Shown here piece after piece: positions 17,378 through 26,328 of a DNA stretch of 57,423 nt (its first letter is position 1; the number at the start of each line of letters is the position of its first letter). The position numbers and the translations under genes are program-made. Where the stretch lies: assembly GCA_944391465.1 (NCBI GenBank), contig CALXTS010000009.1:1-57423 (forward strand), written 5' to 3'. The notes under the pieces are model-generated. The model saw only the letters and a program-made list of their open reading frames with translations. It made no database searches and had not been told where the DNA came from. The DNA is from an uncultured Alphaproteobacteria bacterium (GTDB taxonomy: Bacteria > Pseudomonadota > Alphaproteobacteria > RF32 > CAG-239).

Positions 17378-18865
17378 ATGAAATATTTTCATTTATTTAT
17401 CTGCTTATTTTTAACCGGAATATCTCTTTATTTATTCCTCCGCTTTTATTTTAAAATGAGAAAAGATTACTTTTTAAAAAAAATACAGACGGCTGTTTTT
17501 AATGAACAGGCAAGTCTTAATCATAGGGTGTTTTTTTCCAGTTGGGTTATTATATCTGCCTTAAAAAAAGCATTCCATTTTTCTAAGCAAGAGCGAGATT
17601 TTTTACTATCTTATCTTTTGAAAGGTGAGATTGAAAATGCCGCTTCTCTCTTTGATAAAACCGATGCGGTATGGATTGCCTCGGGCCTGCGCGCTTTCCT
17701 TGACCCTAAAAAACAAATTAATCTTTTGGAAAATTTGATTAAAGCGAATCCTGAAAATCAGAATCTTTTACTCCTTTTAACCGAAATTTATTTTACTCTC
17801 GGAGAATACCAAAAGTTTAAATTGGCTCTGTCTAGCATATCTCAAAACACACCCTATTCAACAGCTAAAAAATTTTATTGGGAGGCTTATAATTATCTTC
17901 AGGAAGGAGATTTGCTTTCTGCTTCCGAGAATTTATCAAAAGCGGTAAAAATTTTTCATAAAAACGCTTATTTTTATGAAGAAGCCGAAGCTCATTTGTT
18001 GATGGGGACAATTTATCGAATCTGCGCTGTTGAAGATGTTTCCTTATTCATGTTTAAAACAGCTCAAAAAATTTTTAATGAATTAAACGCTAAAAGAAAA
18101 GAGGCTGAGGTTTTGGGAAATTTAGGAATGCTAATGGTGCTGCAGTCCCGTTTTGATGAAGCGTTTGATTTCTTTAAAAAAGCAAAAGACATATATCTCT
18201 TTTTTAAACAATCTCTCGGAGAAGCGGAAATTATCAATCAAGAAGCCTTAACTTTACTCATTCAAAAAAATTTTTCTTCCGCTCAAAAATCTGCACAAAA
18301 AGCCTTTAACATGCATAAAAAAATAAACAATATTGAAGGGGAGGCGTTTAGTTTGGAATTATTGGGGCACATGAATTGTGAAACAAAAAACTGGAATGCC
18401 GTTTTAAATCATTCAAGAAAAGCTCAGTCATTCTATATTAAAACGCAAAATTTTCCAGCCTTATTGGAATCGCTCTTTTTGGAAGCTAAAGCTGATTTTG
18501 AATTGGAAAAAAATAACGAATCTGAAAATATATTGCGAAAAATTATTGATTTTTCTCTAAATCATCCCTCCTGTTTTCATGTTGCAAACGCTTATAATCT
18601 CTTAGGGTTAATTTATCTAAAGCTCGGAAATTTAAAAAGAGCTAAAGGATTATTTCAGCAATCTTTAGAACAAGAACTGAAAAATGAAAGAGCCAGCGGC
18701 GCTGCCATTGATTATACAAATATTGCGATGATTGATTATCGACGCGGTTTAAACGAACAAGCCGAAATTACCCTCAAAAGAGCTCTTGATTATGCTAAAG
18801 CTGACGGAGAAACTGAATTAGTTGCTTTTTTGGAAGACTTGATTAATAAAAATTCAATTCACTGA
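17378..18865 (+). CDS. Membrane-anchored TPR protein
   Basis: This 495-residue protein has one N-terminal membrane helix (about residues 4-24), then many helical pairs with the TPR rhythm, for example AEAHLLMGTIYRICA, AEVLGNLGMLMVLQ and AYNLLGLIYLKLGN. TPR arrays act as protein-binding scaffolds; the partner is unknown. The reading frame opens at TTG (17375), but the ATG one codon later is the more likely start. The 3' end overlaps the convergent gene at 18843 by 23 bases. Confidence 0.82.
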   Translation: MKYFHLFICLFLTGISLYLFLRFYFKMRKDYFLKKIQTAVFNEQASLNHRVFFSSWVIISALKKAFHFSKQERDFLLSYLLKGEIENAASLFDKTDAVWIASGLRAFLDPKKQINLLENLIKANPENQNLLLLLTEIYFTLGEYQKFKLALSSISQNTPYSTAKKFYWEAYNYLQEGDLLSASENLSKAVKIFHKNAYFYEEAEAHLLMGTIYRICAVEDVSLFMFKTAQKIFNELNAKRKEAEVLGNLGMLMVLQSRFDEAFDFFKKAKDIYLFFKQSLGEAEIINQEALTLLIQKNFSSAQKSAQKAFNMHKKINNIEGEAFSLELLGHMNCETKNWNAVLNHSRKAQSFYIKTQNFPALLESLFLEAKADFELEKNNESENILRKIIDFSLNHPSCFHVANAYNLLGLIYLKLGNLKRAKGLFQQSLEQELKNERASGAAIDYTNIAMIDYRRGLNEQAEITLKRALDYAKADGETELVAFLEDLINKNSIH

Positions 18866-19613
18866 TAACGTATGGTTTTGAGGTATTGTCGTTATATCCC
18901 GTTTCTATTGAAGATATCCCACTGTTGTCAAAGCCTAAAATATAAAAAACAGGCCGTTCAAGCAGAGAAAACCCACTATTATCACTGATTAAAACAGTTC
19001 TATTTTTTACCTGCAAATTTGTTTCATCCAAAAAAGAACGGACTTTTTTATTCCACGCCGGATATCCAAGACGGCCGATTACTATTACCGGATTATCTTG
19101 TTTTATAATAAAATCTGCTAATGCTTTGTAGTGATTTTCATTGGGATTTCTTAAATCTGCATTAATTAATGTGACTATTTTGCGGTTCTTTTCAAACGTT
19201 ATAAAATCTGCATAATTCTCTGACCCAAAGTTAAAATGTCCGGAGTTAAGGATATCCTTATCTTTCTCATCTATTATTAAAGTTTTTGACGGCTCATAAT
19301 GAACTAAGATTTTTTGACCGGATAATACTTCCATATTGGTAAAAACATTGGCATAAGAAGCTATTTGCGTATAATTAACAAACAATATCATCAAAAAAAC
19401 AAAAACATAAAAAAATCGTCGTAATATCAGCGCATAAACAAAAATAAAAATGTTAATTATATATATTTGAAACAGATAATCTTTAATCCTTTCCGTGAAA
19501 GATTCCGGAACCGAAAATAAAGTCACAATCGTCAGAACGCCCAAAATTATCAGCATAATTTTGAAAAATATATTTTCACGCTCTTTTCGTTTTCTTTGAC
19601 TAAAGTAACCCAT
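18843..19613 (-). CDS. Uncharacterised membrane protein, possibly degenerate EEP-fold domain
   Basis: I do not recognise this 256-residue protein with confidence. After a basic start come about three membrane helices within residues 16-92. The soluble C-terminal part has a rhythm like the endonuclease/exonuclease/phosphatase fold: FVNYTQIASYAN, VTLINADLRNPNE, NPVIVIGRLGYPAWN (where GDFN would be expected) and a Phe-rich end. The catalytic Asp/Asn of GDFN and the terminal SDH are not present, so it would be inactive as a nuclease or phosphatase. The family link is tentative. It is divergent from the gene at 19731. Confidence 0.6.
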   Translation of the reverse strand: MGYFSQRKRKERENIFFKIMLIILGVLTIVTLFSVPESFTERIKDYLFQIYIINIFIFVYALILRRFFYVFVFLMILFVNYTQIASYANVFTNMEVLSGQKILVHYEPSKTLIIDEKDKDILNSGHFNFGSENYADFITFEKNRKIVTLINADLRNPNENHYKALADFIIKQDNPVIVIGRLGYPAWNKKVRSFLDETNLQVKNRTVLISDNSGFSLLERPVFYILGFDNSGISSIETGYNDNTSKPYVISELNFY

Positions 19614-19659
19614 TGTTAATCTATTTAATCTAAAATTTGATTGTCTTTTACCACTATCT

Positions 19660-19690
19660 TAGTATATAGTGCTTTTAGAGCATTATACTA
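19660..19690. repeat. Imperfect inverted repeat in a divergent promoter region
   Basis: TAGTATATAGTGC (19660-19672) is nearly the reverse complement of GCATTATACTA (19680-19690). It lies midway between the divergent genes at 19613 and 19731 and could be an operator or a short hairpin in the leader of the + strand gene. No protein can be assigned to it. Confidence 0.4.
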
Positions 19691-19730
19691 ATGTTATATA
19701 AACAAAATGTAAATGGTCTGAAAGAAATTT

Positions 19731-21179
19731 ATGCTAAAACCGATGATAACTATTTTTTCTAATACCGAGATTATATCTAACGTGGCTAACGGTATAGATA
19801 TGTTCGCTAATCTTGTTGACGGTTATTTATCCGGTATTAACAATTTGAAAATTGCCAGCATTATGCTTATGATGTTGGCTTTTATGATGTTCTTGTTCTT
19901 GGTCATCATTATTTATGTTAAATCAATCATATCTTTTTTAAAAAGTGATACGCAAGCAAAAGGAAACGAAGATGATGAGCCTGAAGAAGATGATATATTT
20001 AATGAAGAGGATGAAGAAAAACTAAATAAAATCATTGAAGAGCAAGATCGTGAAAAAGAATTAGAAAAAGAACTTCAAAAAGAGCTTGAATTGGCACGAA
20101 TACAAAAAGAAAGTATTGATAACCAAAAAGCTAAGTCTAAAGAAGAAGAACTACAACCACAAGAAAAAGAAATATTACAAAACGAAGCTGAAGAAAATTT
20201 GCAGAACTCTATGCCGGAGCCTGAAAATAATGTTGAACCTCAGCAAAAAAACTCTCAGGAATCTTCCGGAATCGGTTTTGATTGGAAAAAAGGTAAAAAA
20301 CAAAAATTAGAAAAAGAAAATAATGATTCTCAAAATTTTAGCACCGAAACATTCCGTTATCAGCAAAGTCATAAAGAGCTTTCCGAATTAATGGGGCTCA
20401 TTATTGACATGATTGGAAGAGGTGTTGATGATTTGAAAATTGCTCAAACAATCATCTTTCGTAATCAAGGAAAAAGTTCTGAAGATGATGTTTTGCAATT
20501 AATTGACTCCATAAAAGAATATATTTCTCTTTGTTTGGATAATCATTTTGATAAACTTCCCAATATTAAAAATCTTCCTTCTGAACAAGAAGCCCTTATT
20601 CATTTAGCTAAGGGTGACACAACTCTGGCTTTGACTCTTTTAGAAAATCTTATGGATTATAATATAGATAAGTCAACCAGCGGAAATCCCGAAGCAAAAA
20701 AAGAATCTCTGTTTAATGAAATATCCAAACAATCTTGTACTTTTGGAACTATTGCCTCCATTCATGATATTCATCTGGCCACGGGGGCTTTTGAACTTGC
20801 AGTTGAGCTTAATCCCAATAATGTTATTGCTTGGTCGCGTCTCGGCGATATGTATTCAAAAACCGAAACAAACAGCAAAGCTATTTGGGCTTATCAAAAT
20901 CTCTTAAAAATGGCTGATGAAGAAATTTATCCGCAATCTGTTGCCAATGCAAATAAAATGATGTCTCAATATCTTTATGCTCAAGGTAATAGTTTACAAG
21001 CGGCTAAACTCTATAACAGCAGTAAGCAGTATTATGATTCTCTTGGAATTAATCGTCGATTGGATAAGCAAGAAATTGATATTATTGAAATTATCGAATC
21101 GCATCAGCAAAGTGAGCTACAGGCTACTATTGAGCGTATCCTAAGCAAAAAAAATGCTCAGACTTTTGAATTTATGTAG
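19731..21179 (+). CDS. Membrane-anchored coiled-coil/TPR protein of unknown function
   Basis: This 482-residue protein has one membrane helix (about residues 41-68) and then a very acidic Glu/Lys/Gln-rich coiled coil to about residue 200. The C-terminal half is helical and includes a TPR-like pair, NNVIAWSRLGDMYSK and KAIWAYQNLLKMA. It may be a scaffold at the inner membrane. No enzymatic motif is visible. The predicted ribosome site (GAAAGAAA) is weak. It ends 5 bases before the convergent tsaB. Confidence 0.75.
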   Translation: MLKPMITIFSNTEIISNVANGIDMFANLVDGYLSGINNLKIASIMLMMLAFMMFLFLVIIIYVKSIISFLKSDTQAKGNEDDEPEEDDIFNEEDEEKLNKIIEEQDREKELEKELQKELELARIQKESIDNQKAKSKEEELQPQEKEILQNEAEENLQNSMPEPENNVEPQQKNSQESSGIGFDWKKGKKQKLEKENNDSQNFSTETFRYQQSHKELSELMGLIIDMIGRGVDDLKIAQTIIFRNQGKSSEDDVLQLIDSIKEYISLCLDNHFDKLPNIKNLPSEQEALIHLAKGDTTLALTLLENLMDYNIDKSTSGNPEAKKESLFNEISKQSCTFGTIASIHDIHLATGAFELAVELNPNNVIAWSRLGDMYSKTETNSKAIWAYQNLLKMADEEIYPQSVANANKMMSQYLYAQGNSLQAAKLYNSSKQYYDSLGINRRLDKQEIDIIEIIESHQQSELQATIERILSKKNAQTFEFM

Positions 21180-21184
21180 TTCAT

Positions 21185-21850
21185 CTATTCTGCTTTAGGA
21201 ACTGATACGTCTGGTAGTCTTAAATATAGCGGTTTGGGAAAATCAATTTGTTTATTTTGAAAACGTTTGTTTGCTGCTCTTCCTAAATCCTCAATATCAA
21301 GCGCTTCCGGCATTTTTATACAGTGTAGCTGCAATCCGCTCGGACGACTGAGAAAGCGTTCTACACCATCTCCCGTCAAAGATACTTTTTTGTGCCGCAA
21401 ATAGGGAATAATATCTTCATACATGGCTGCTTGCGGGGGGGTTACTTTATTTAATTTGGCATCAAAAACCTGAAAATAAAAATCATCTCTCTTCGTTTCT
21501 ATTATAACCGCATTTAAATCTGCAAGCTCTTCCGGCTCAAGCCCTACCGCATATGCATCAAAAGCTGAAATTCCATCAACAACCAGTGATGGACATGCTA
21601 TTGAAAAAGCTCTTGCCGCAGATATGGACGCCCTTACTCCGGTAAACGACCCCGGCCCTACGCAAACACTTACCAGGCCAAGCTCTTCAAACTTTATCTT
21701 GTTTTTCTCAAGCATTGTTTTTATTTGCGGCAATAACTCATCAGCTTGTCCAAAATCCATAAAACGACTATATTTTTCAATCGTTTTTCCATCTTCCATT
21801 AAAATCGCTGCGCATTGCGCTCCGGTTGTATCAAAAGCTAAGATATACAT
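21185..21850 (-). CDS. tsaB: tRNA threonylcarbamoyladenosine biosynthesis protein TsaB
   Basis: TsaB is a non-catalytic ASKHA-fold partner of TsaD and TsaE in making the t6A modification of ANN-decoding tRNAs. The 221-residue form starts at ATG (MYILAFDTTGAQCAAILM), which matches the family N-terminus; the open frame extends three codons further to a GTG whose sequence is better read as the ribosome site. VGPGSFTGVRASI is the hallmark segment, near residue 66. tsaD and tsaE are not in the window. It is convergent with the gene at 19731. Confidence 0.93.
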   Translation of the reverse strand: MYILAFDTTGAQCAAILMEDGKTIEKYSRFMDFGQADELLPQIKTMLEKNKIKFEELGLVSVCVGPGSFTGVRASISAARAFSIACPSLVVDGISAFDAYAVGLEPEELADLNAVIIETKRDDFYFQVFDAKLNKVTPPQAAMYEDIIPYLRHKKVSLTGDGVERFLSRPSGLQLHCIKMPEALDIEDLGRAANKRFQNKQIDFPKPLYLRLPDVSVPKAE

Positions 21851-21936
21851 TTTTTCCACTTATTCTAAAAATTCAGTTTAATTAATAGGTTTTATATACT
21901 AAAATCGGTAAATAAACAATATTTTTTAGGCCTGAA

Positions 21937-23646
21937 ATGGATATTAATCTTTTAATTAACATGTATTATGCGGCTCCCGAATTATGGTATGGAATCGGAG
22001 CTTGTATTTTGTTACTGTCCGGAATTGCCTTTTATCAACTTTTTCGTATTTTGAAACTTAAACAAAAAAATTATTTTTTGAATCGAGACAGAGAACGCTA
22101 TGCTGAAACCTTATATGCTTCTCGAGACGGTTATTTTGCTTTTATTTATCCCGATCAAAAAATCAATGATCCTCGAAAACAAATTGTCGAAAGATGCTCT
22201 CGGCGTCTGGCTGTAATGCTAAATCTTTCTGAAGGAACGAAATCTTCTTTTGATGAGGTCTTAAAAAATTTTTACAAAGAAGACGTTAAAAAAATTCAAA
22301 AATATATTGCGATGTTAAAAGATGAAGGCGTCTCCTTTGATGATGAATTTGTTTTAAAAAATAATAATAAATTTATGAAACTTTCCGGTTCAAGAATAAA
22401 TGCTTTTGACGGAAACATTTATTGCGACATGATTTGGTTTCGTGATGTTAGTTACGAAACCAATAAAATTGCCAAACTTGAGCATGAAAAGGAACTTGCC
22501 TCTGCACAACTAGTTCAAATGGAAGATTTGCTCAATAATATTCCGTACCCCGTTTGGCTAAGAGATGAGAACCTTAAGCTCAAAATGTTTAATAAGAAAT
22601 ACGCGGAATATTTAAATACTTCCTCAAAGAGCAGAGAGGAAATTATTGAAGAAGGAATCGAGATAAACGGTATTAACGGCGAAAGTTTAACCCAGAATTT
22701 GGCTTTTTTGGCTCATTCCACAAATCGACAAAAGAAGAAAAACGTTAGCCTAGTTAAAAATGGTCAGCGTATTGTTATGGAAGCAACAGAGACACCTTTC
22801 CATATTGAAAATAGCCTTGATAAAATTTCTACCGTCGGCGCTTTAATTGACATTACAGAACTTGATGACCTTAAACGAAATTTAAAAATTCACGAAAATA
22901 CACAATTGGAAATTTTCGGAACGCTTGGAACGGCTTTTGCCGTTTTTAATCAACATGAAAAATTAGCTTTTTACAACAAAGCCTTTGCTACAACTTGGAA
23001 ACTAGATTCCGTTTGGCTTGAACAGCAACCGCTTTATTCGGCTTTTTTAGATGTAATTCGTGAAAAAAGGCTTCTTCCTGAAGTTTCGGATTATACCGCT
23101 TTCAAAAAAAACGAACAAGAAAACTTTAGCCGAATTATAGAACCGACGGAAGATCGGCTCTATCTCCCTAATGGAAAAACATTTCGGCGAGTTATTGCTC
23201 CTCACCATATGGGAGGGTTGGTTTTTGCTTATGAAGATATAACCGATCGAATAGCTACAACCAGTGCCTATAATGAGCTCTTAAAATTGCAAAAAGAAAT
23301 GCTTGAAAACTTGTTTGATGCCGTTTTAATTTTTGGAAGTGACGGAGCCTTGGCTTTCTATAATCAATCTTATATAAAATTATGGAAATCCGATCGTATA
23401 TTTTTGGACAGAAGACCCAATCTTAGTGAAGTTCTCGACTCGCAAAAACGTTTTTTTGCAAAAGAAGGGAATTGGAAAGATATCAAAAAAAATATTATAA
23501 ATCATATAGTTGATATGACAAATAAGAGACTGACGCTTTATAGTGATGAGTTGGGATCTATTGAAATTCTTTCTTGCACCTTGTCAGACGGCTCAATGAT
23601 GATTACATATCAAAAAAATGAAAAACCCGTAAATTCAACACTTTAA
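21937..23646 (+). CDS. DivL-like PAS-domain membrane protein without a kinase module
   Basis: This 569-residue protein starts with one membrane helix (about residues 14-37) and then carries about four PAS-like units. The last two read like the sensor part of alphaproteobacterial DivL-type kinases: IAPHHMGGLVFAYEDITD, LENLFDAVLIFGSDG and LSDGSMMITYQ. In DivL a dimerisation helix and an ATPase domain follow the last PAS unit. Here the protein stops at that point, and the 98 bases before the next gene hold no remnant of them. It may act as a PAS-based scaffold. DivL itself controls CckA and CtrA in Caulobacter; that role here is inference. Confidence 0.78.
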   Translation: MDINLLINMYYAAPELWYGIGACILLLSGIAFYQLFRILKLKQKNYFLNRDRERYAETLYASRDGYFAFIYPDQKINDPRKQIVERCSRRLAVMLNLSEGTKSSFDEVLKNFYKEDVKKIQKYIAMLKDEGVSFDDEFVLKNNNKFMKLSGSRINAFDGNIYCDMIWFRDVSYETNKIAKLEHEKELASAQLVQMEDLLNNIPYPVWLRDENLKLKMFNKKYAEYLNTSSKSREEIIEEGIEINGINGESLTQNLAFLAHSTNRQKKKNVSLVKNGQRIVMEATETPFHIENSLDKISTVGALIDITELDDLKRNLKIHENTQLEIFGTLGTAFAVFNQHEKLAFYNKAFATTWKLDSVWLEQQPLYSAFLDVIREKRLLPEVSDYTAFKKNEQENFSRIIEPTEDRLYLPNGKTFRRVIAPHHMGGLVFAYEDITDRIATTSAYNELLKLQKEMLENLFDAVLIFGSDGALAFYNQSYIKLWKSDRIFLDRRPNLSEVLDSQKRFFAKEGNWKDIKKNIINHIVDMTNKRLTLYSDELGSIEILSCTLSDGSMMITYQKNEKPVNSTL

Positions 23647-23744
23647 TTTCAACAATTATGATATAATTGACAAAGTTCGGTTTGTATGTAATCTTAAATT
23701 ATATTGACATATGACCAGAAACGGTAAGTTATGCGGAGAAAGCA

Positions 23745-24572
23745 ATGAATGATGATCCTTCAAGCTCTAATATTGAATGGAAAAACAATAAAGGTTTTGA
23801 AGAAAACGGGAGGCTAACCCGTAAAATAAATGTAAAACAAGCTATCCAACAGGATTTAACAGATAAAAAATCCGTGCAAAAGTCTTTGACGCCCACTCCG
23901 GCGGATTTGCCCAAAGGACTAAAAAAAATCAGAAAAAAAATTAAAGAAGTTTTTGATGAGGACGAAGACGAAGAAGAATACACTTCCGTGATAGATCCGT
24001 CAAACTCGCTTCTTAATGCCCTTTTTGAGGAAGAGAAAAAGCAACTTCAGAATAAAGAAACCTTGCATAACAATAAAATGATGCAAGATGTCGGCAAAAT
24101 GGAAGCCTTAAATATGGCTAATAAAATGACCAAAAGTCTTGGATTAAAAGACTTAAAAGGTTCTACCGTTCAAAAAAATATGATGGATGTTTCTTTAAAC
24201 TCTTATACTTTGGATAATGCTTTAAAAGATGATATTCAAAAGAAAACAAACATTAAAACATCTAATCTCTCAAAAGCAAAGACTATTAATTTGATGCGTG
24301 GAATCGACAGGGTACAAAAACTTACCGTACAAAACGGGAAAGCTGATGTTAAAGCCCTTGAAGGATGGAAACTGGAAGAGTTGGTTGAAGCCGGTGAAAA
24401 ACATACAGACGATCAACGTATTGCCGAAATGATTAACGAAAAAACCGGACGTCCTAATGATAAGAAAAAAATCAAGAACAAACAAGGTAAGAAGTCTCAA
24501 CCCAAATTACCTAACACTAAAAACTCTACGGCTCAAAAACTTATTAGAGAAAAAGAGTCCTTACGGGCTTAA
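23745..24572 (+). CDS. Uncharacterised charged protein
   Basis: I do not recognise this 275-residue protein. It is hydrophilic, rich in Lys, Asp, Glu and Asn, with no signal peptide or membrane helix. A Lys-rich stretch (about residues 52-68) precedes an acidic run (DEDEDEEE, about 70-77), and the C-terminus is basic and low in complexity. It is probably largely disordered or coiled coil. The ATG has GGAG 6 bases upstream, which supports it as a real gene. It overlaps the convergent J-domain gene by 4 bases. Confidence 0.7.
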   Translation: MNDDPSSSNIEWKNNKGFEENGRLTRKINVKQAIQQDLTDKKSVQKSLTPTPADLPKGLKKIRKKIKEVFDEDEDEEEYTSVIDPSNSLLNALFEEEKKQLQNKETLHNNKMMQDVGKMEALNMANKMTKSLGLKDLKGSTVQKNMMDVSLNSYTLDNALKDDIQKKTNIKTSNLSKAKTINLMRGIDRVQKLTVQNGKADVKALEGWKLEELVEAGEKHTDDQRIAEMINEKTGRPNDKKKIKNKQGKKSQPKLPNTKNSTAQKLIREKESLRA

Positions 24573-25111
24573 GATAATTTACGCAGAAGCGCTTTATAGG
24601 CCGCGCCTAAAAGTTTAAATTTTTCTTCTGCTTCTTTATCATCTTGGTTTAAATCAGGATGATATTTTTTTACCAACTTTTTATATTGTTTCTTTAACAG
24701 TTCAAGAGATATTTCCTCTTCTTTAATCTCCATGATTTTAAGATATTTACGTTCTTGCTCGTTAAAATAAAGGTATGAGAAATCTCCTTTATCCGGTTTA
24801 TAATCATCCATAAATTCAAAATTACCGTTAAAATCAAAACCGAAGTTGTAACGGATATTCGAGCTAAAACGAAAGCGGCGACGACGGTTTTGCTCTTCTT
24901 CATGAGGGAATTCTCCTTCATAATAATTCCACCGCGCATTATATTCTTGAACATGCTTTAAGCAAAACCAGTAATATTCTTTCAGCTTACGATCTTTGGG
25001 TGCGCGATACTCTCCCGCTTCATTACAACCGGGGTGATCACATTTATGCGGCTCATTTTGATTTTGCGGCTCAAAATATTTGCTTCTTCTTTTCCGTGAT
25101 GTCTTTTGCAT
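24569..25111 (-). CDS. J-domain co-chaperone with N-terminal Cys/His motif
   Basis: This 180-residue protein ends in a J domain (about residues 132-180) with the HPD tripeptide at 151-153 that stimulates DnaK ATPase. The N-terminal part has [15 protein letters not shown] and [13 protein letters not shown], with Cys24, Cys29, Cys50 and His53 as possible metal ligands. This combination is typical of a J-domain protein common in alphaproteobacteria, often beside bolA and cobS, neither of which is here. The substrate delivered to DnaK is unknown. Confidence 0.88.
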   Translation of the reverse strand: MQKTSRKRRSKYFEPQNQNEPHKCDHPGCNEAGEYRAPKDRKLKEYYWFCLKHVQEYNARWNYYEGEFPHEEEQNRRRRFRFSSNIRYNFGFDFNGNFEFMDDYKPDKGDFSYLYFNEQERKYLKIMEIKEEEISLELLKKQYKKLVKKYHPDLNQDDKEAEEKFKLLGAAYKALLRKLS

Positions 25112-25155
25112 TGCTTTATTTATCTATTCTTTTCATACATTCGGATTATTATAGA

Positions 25156-25343
25156 TTAACTAAATATTTTTAGCAAAGCATAAATTAAAATCAGAAGCGG
25201 TATATAATACAAAAATGATGATTTAATGAGGCGCGTATCTTTTTGAAACTTTTCTTTCAAAAGATGTTTTTTAAAAGAATCTTTGCTTTCTCTGCCTTTT
25301 ATACGAGTTGAGAGACTTAGATTTCTTTCACTGTAGAGATCTA
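25156..25343 (-). other. Out-of-frame C-terminal extension with membrane helix
   Basis: Directly after the stop of the gene at 25341-26285 the -1 frame stays open for about 62 codons, ending with TAA at 25156-25158. It has no start codon at its beginning. It encodes a basic segment and then a clear membrane helix (SFLYYIPLLILIYALLKIF) at the end. The upstream gene ends in GCT, nine A, CTT TAG. One extra A, or a -1 slip on this A run, would join the two frames. The extension therefore looks like part of the same protein, reached by slippage or split by a base-calling error in the A run. Confidence 0.6.
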
Positions 25344-26285
25344 AAGTTTTTTTTTAGCCTCTGCATCCGTTTCTGAAAATGTTTGTTTTTTTAACGGATA
25401 TTCAGATGATATTTTTTGCAAATAGTCTGCAACATTATAGTCAGGACAAAAATATTCAAGCAACGTCAATAGGCGAGCCAGCTTAAATTCTGTTGTTTTT
25501 GTCGGTTCTGCTTGCCCCTCAATATAGGCTTGAAGAAAATCTCTTAAAGAATCGTCAACCGAATAAATACGATCAAAATCATAAAAGTTTATTTTTGATG
25601 CAAAATTTACCATAACCGCCCGGAAACAAGATATAAAAACAGAATGCTCAAAGAAAAGTTTGGCGATTGTTTGCAGTAGGTTTTCTTGTGCTTCCGGAGA
25701 TAGCTCCTGACTTATGGTTAAACTTTCGAGAACATCTATCGTCAACTCCCCCTTGCCGGTTTTATTCCAATTGACGTTAAGCGGAAATGCCGAATCGATT
25801 TTTTTCAAAATCTCATTCAAATCTTCTACTTCTGCTCCATATAAGCGCATATCCGATAATTTTTCCATGCGGCGGCAAAAAATAGACAGTTCTTCTTTTA
25901 ATTTAGGATATTCATCGTGAACAATCTCTGTTGCAAGCTCCGTATAAAAATTTGCATTTTCCTCATCTATTGCCGTTTTATTTAAAAGTTCATCATTAAG
26001 AATCGTTTTTTCTTCAAACAAAATGGGAGAGGGCGAAACCTTAAAAATATCTTTCCGTGAAGATATTTCATCATAAACCACCTGCATTGCATCATCTTTA
26101 TTATTTTTCAAATAGCAGCGGATATTATTTGCGGAATCGGGATATTGTTTGCGATAGAAAAAATGCACCATCCCGTGTATTCCGTTAAAACTGCGTATTC
26201 CTTCCAAAATCCCCAAAGAATCATTCTTTGCCAAAAGAATAGCTAAATTTATTTTTTTTATAAATTGTAATAAACCGTTTTTCAT
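25341..26285 (-). CDS. Uncharacterised helical protein ending at an A9 run
   Basis: I do not recognise this 314-residue protein. It is predicted soluble and mostly helical, with no signal peptide. Phe/Leu-rich helical segments alternate with charged ones, for example ELATEIVHDEYPKLKEEL and RLLTLLEYFCPDYNVADYL. The frame ends two codons after nine consecutive A (AKKKL-stop). A different frame continues for about 62 codons with a C-terminal membrane helix (25156-25343), so the true product may be about 375 residues and tail-anchored. It is divergent from mutM with 43 bases between. Confidence 0.72.
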   Translation of the reverse strand: MKNGLLQFIKKINLAILLAKNDSLGILEGIRSFNGIHGMVHFFYRKQYPDSANNIRCYLKNNKDDAMQVVYDEISSRKDIFKVSPSPILFEEKTILNDELLNKTAIDEENANFYTELATEIVHDEYPKLKEELSIFCRRMEKLSDMRLYGAEVEDLNEILKKIDSAFPLNVNWNKTGKGELTIDVLESLTISQELSPEAQENLLQTIAKLFFEHSVFISCFRAVMVNFASKINFYDFDRIYSVDDSLRDFLQAYIEGQAEPTKTTEFKLARLLTLLEYFCPDYNVADYLQKISSEYPLKKQTFSETDAEAKKKL

Positions 26286-26328
26286 TTATAATATTCCCAG
26301 TTTTAATTATGGTTCTTTAGGAGTTAAT

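Noticed and set aside
23647..23744. Frameshifted kinase domain after the PAS protein
   Set aside because: The 98 bases contain several stops in each frame and are far too short for a histidine kinase core, so true absence is the better reading.
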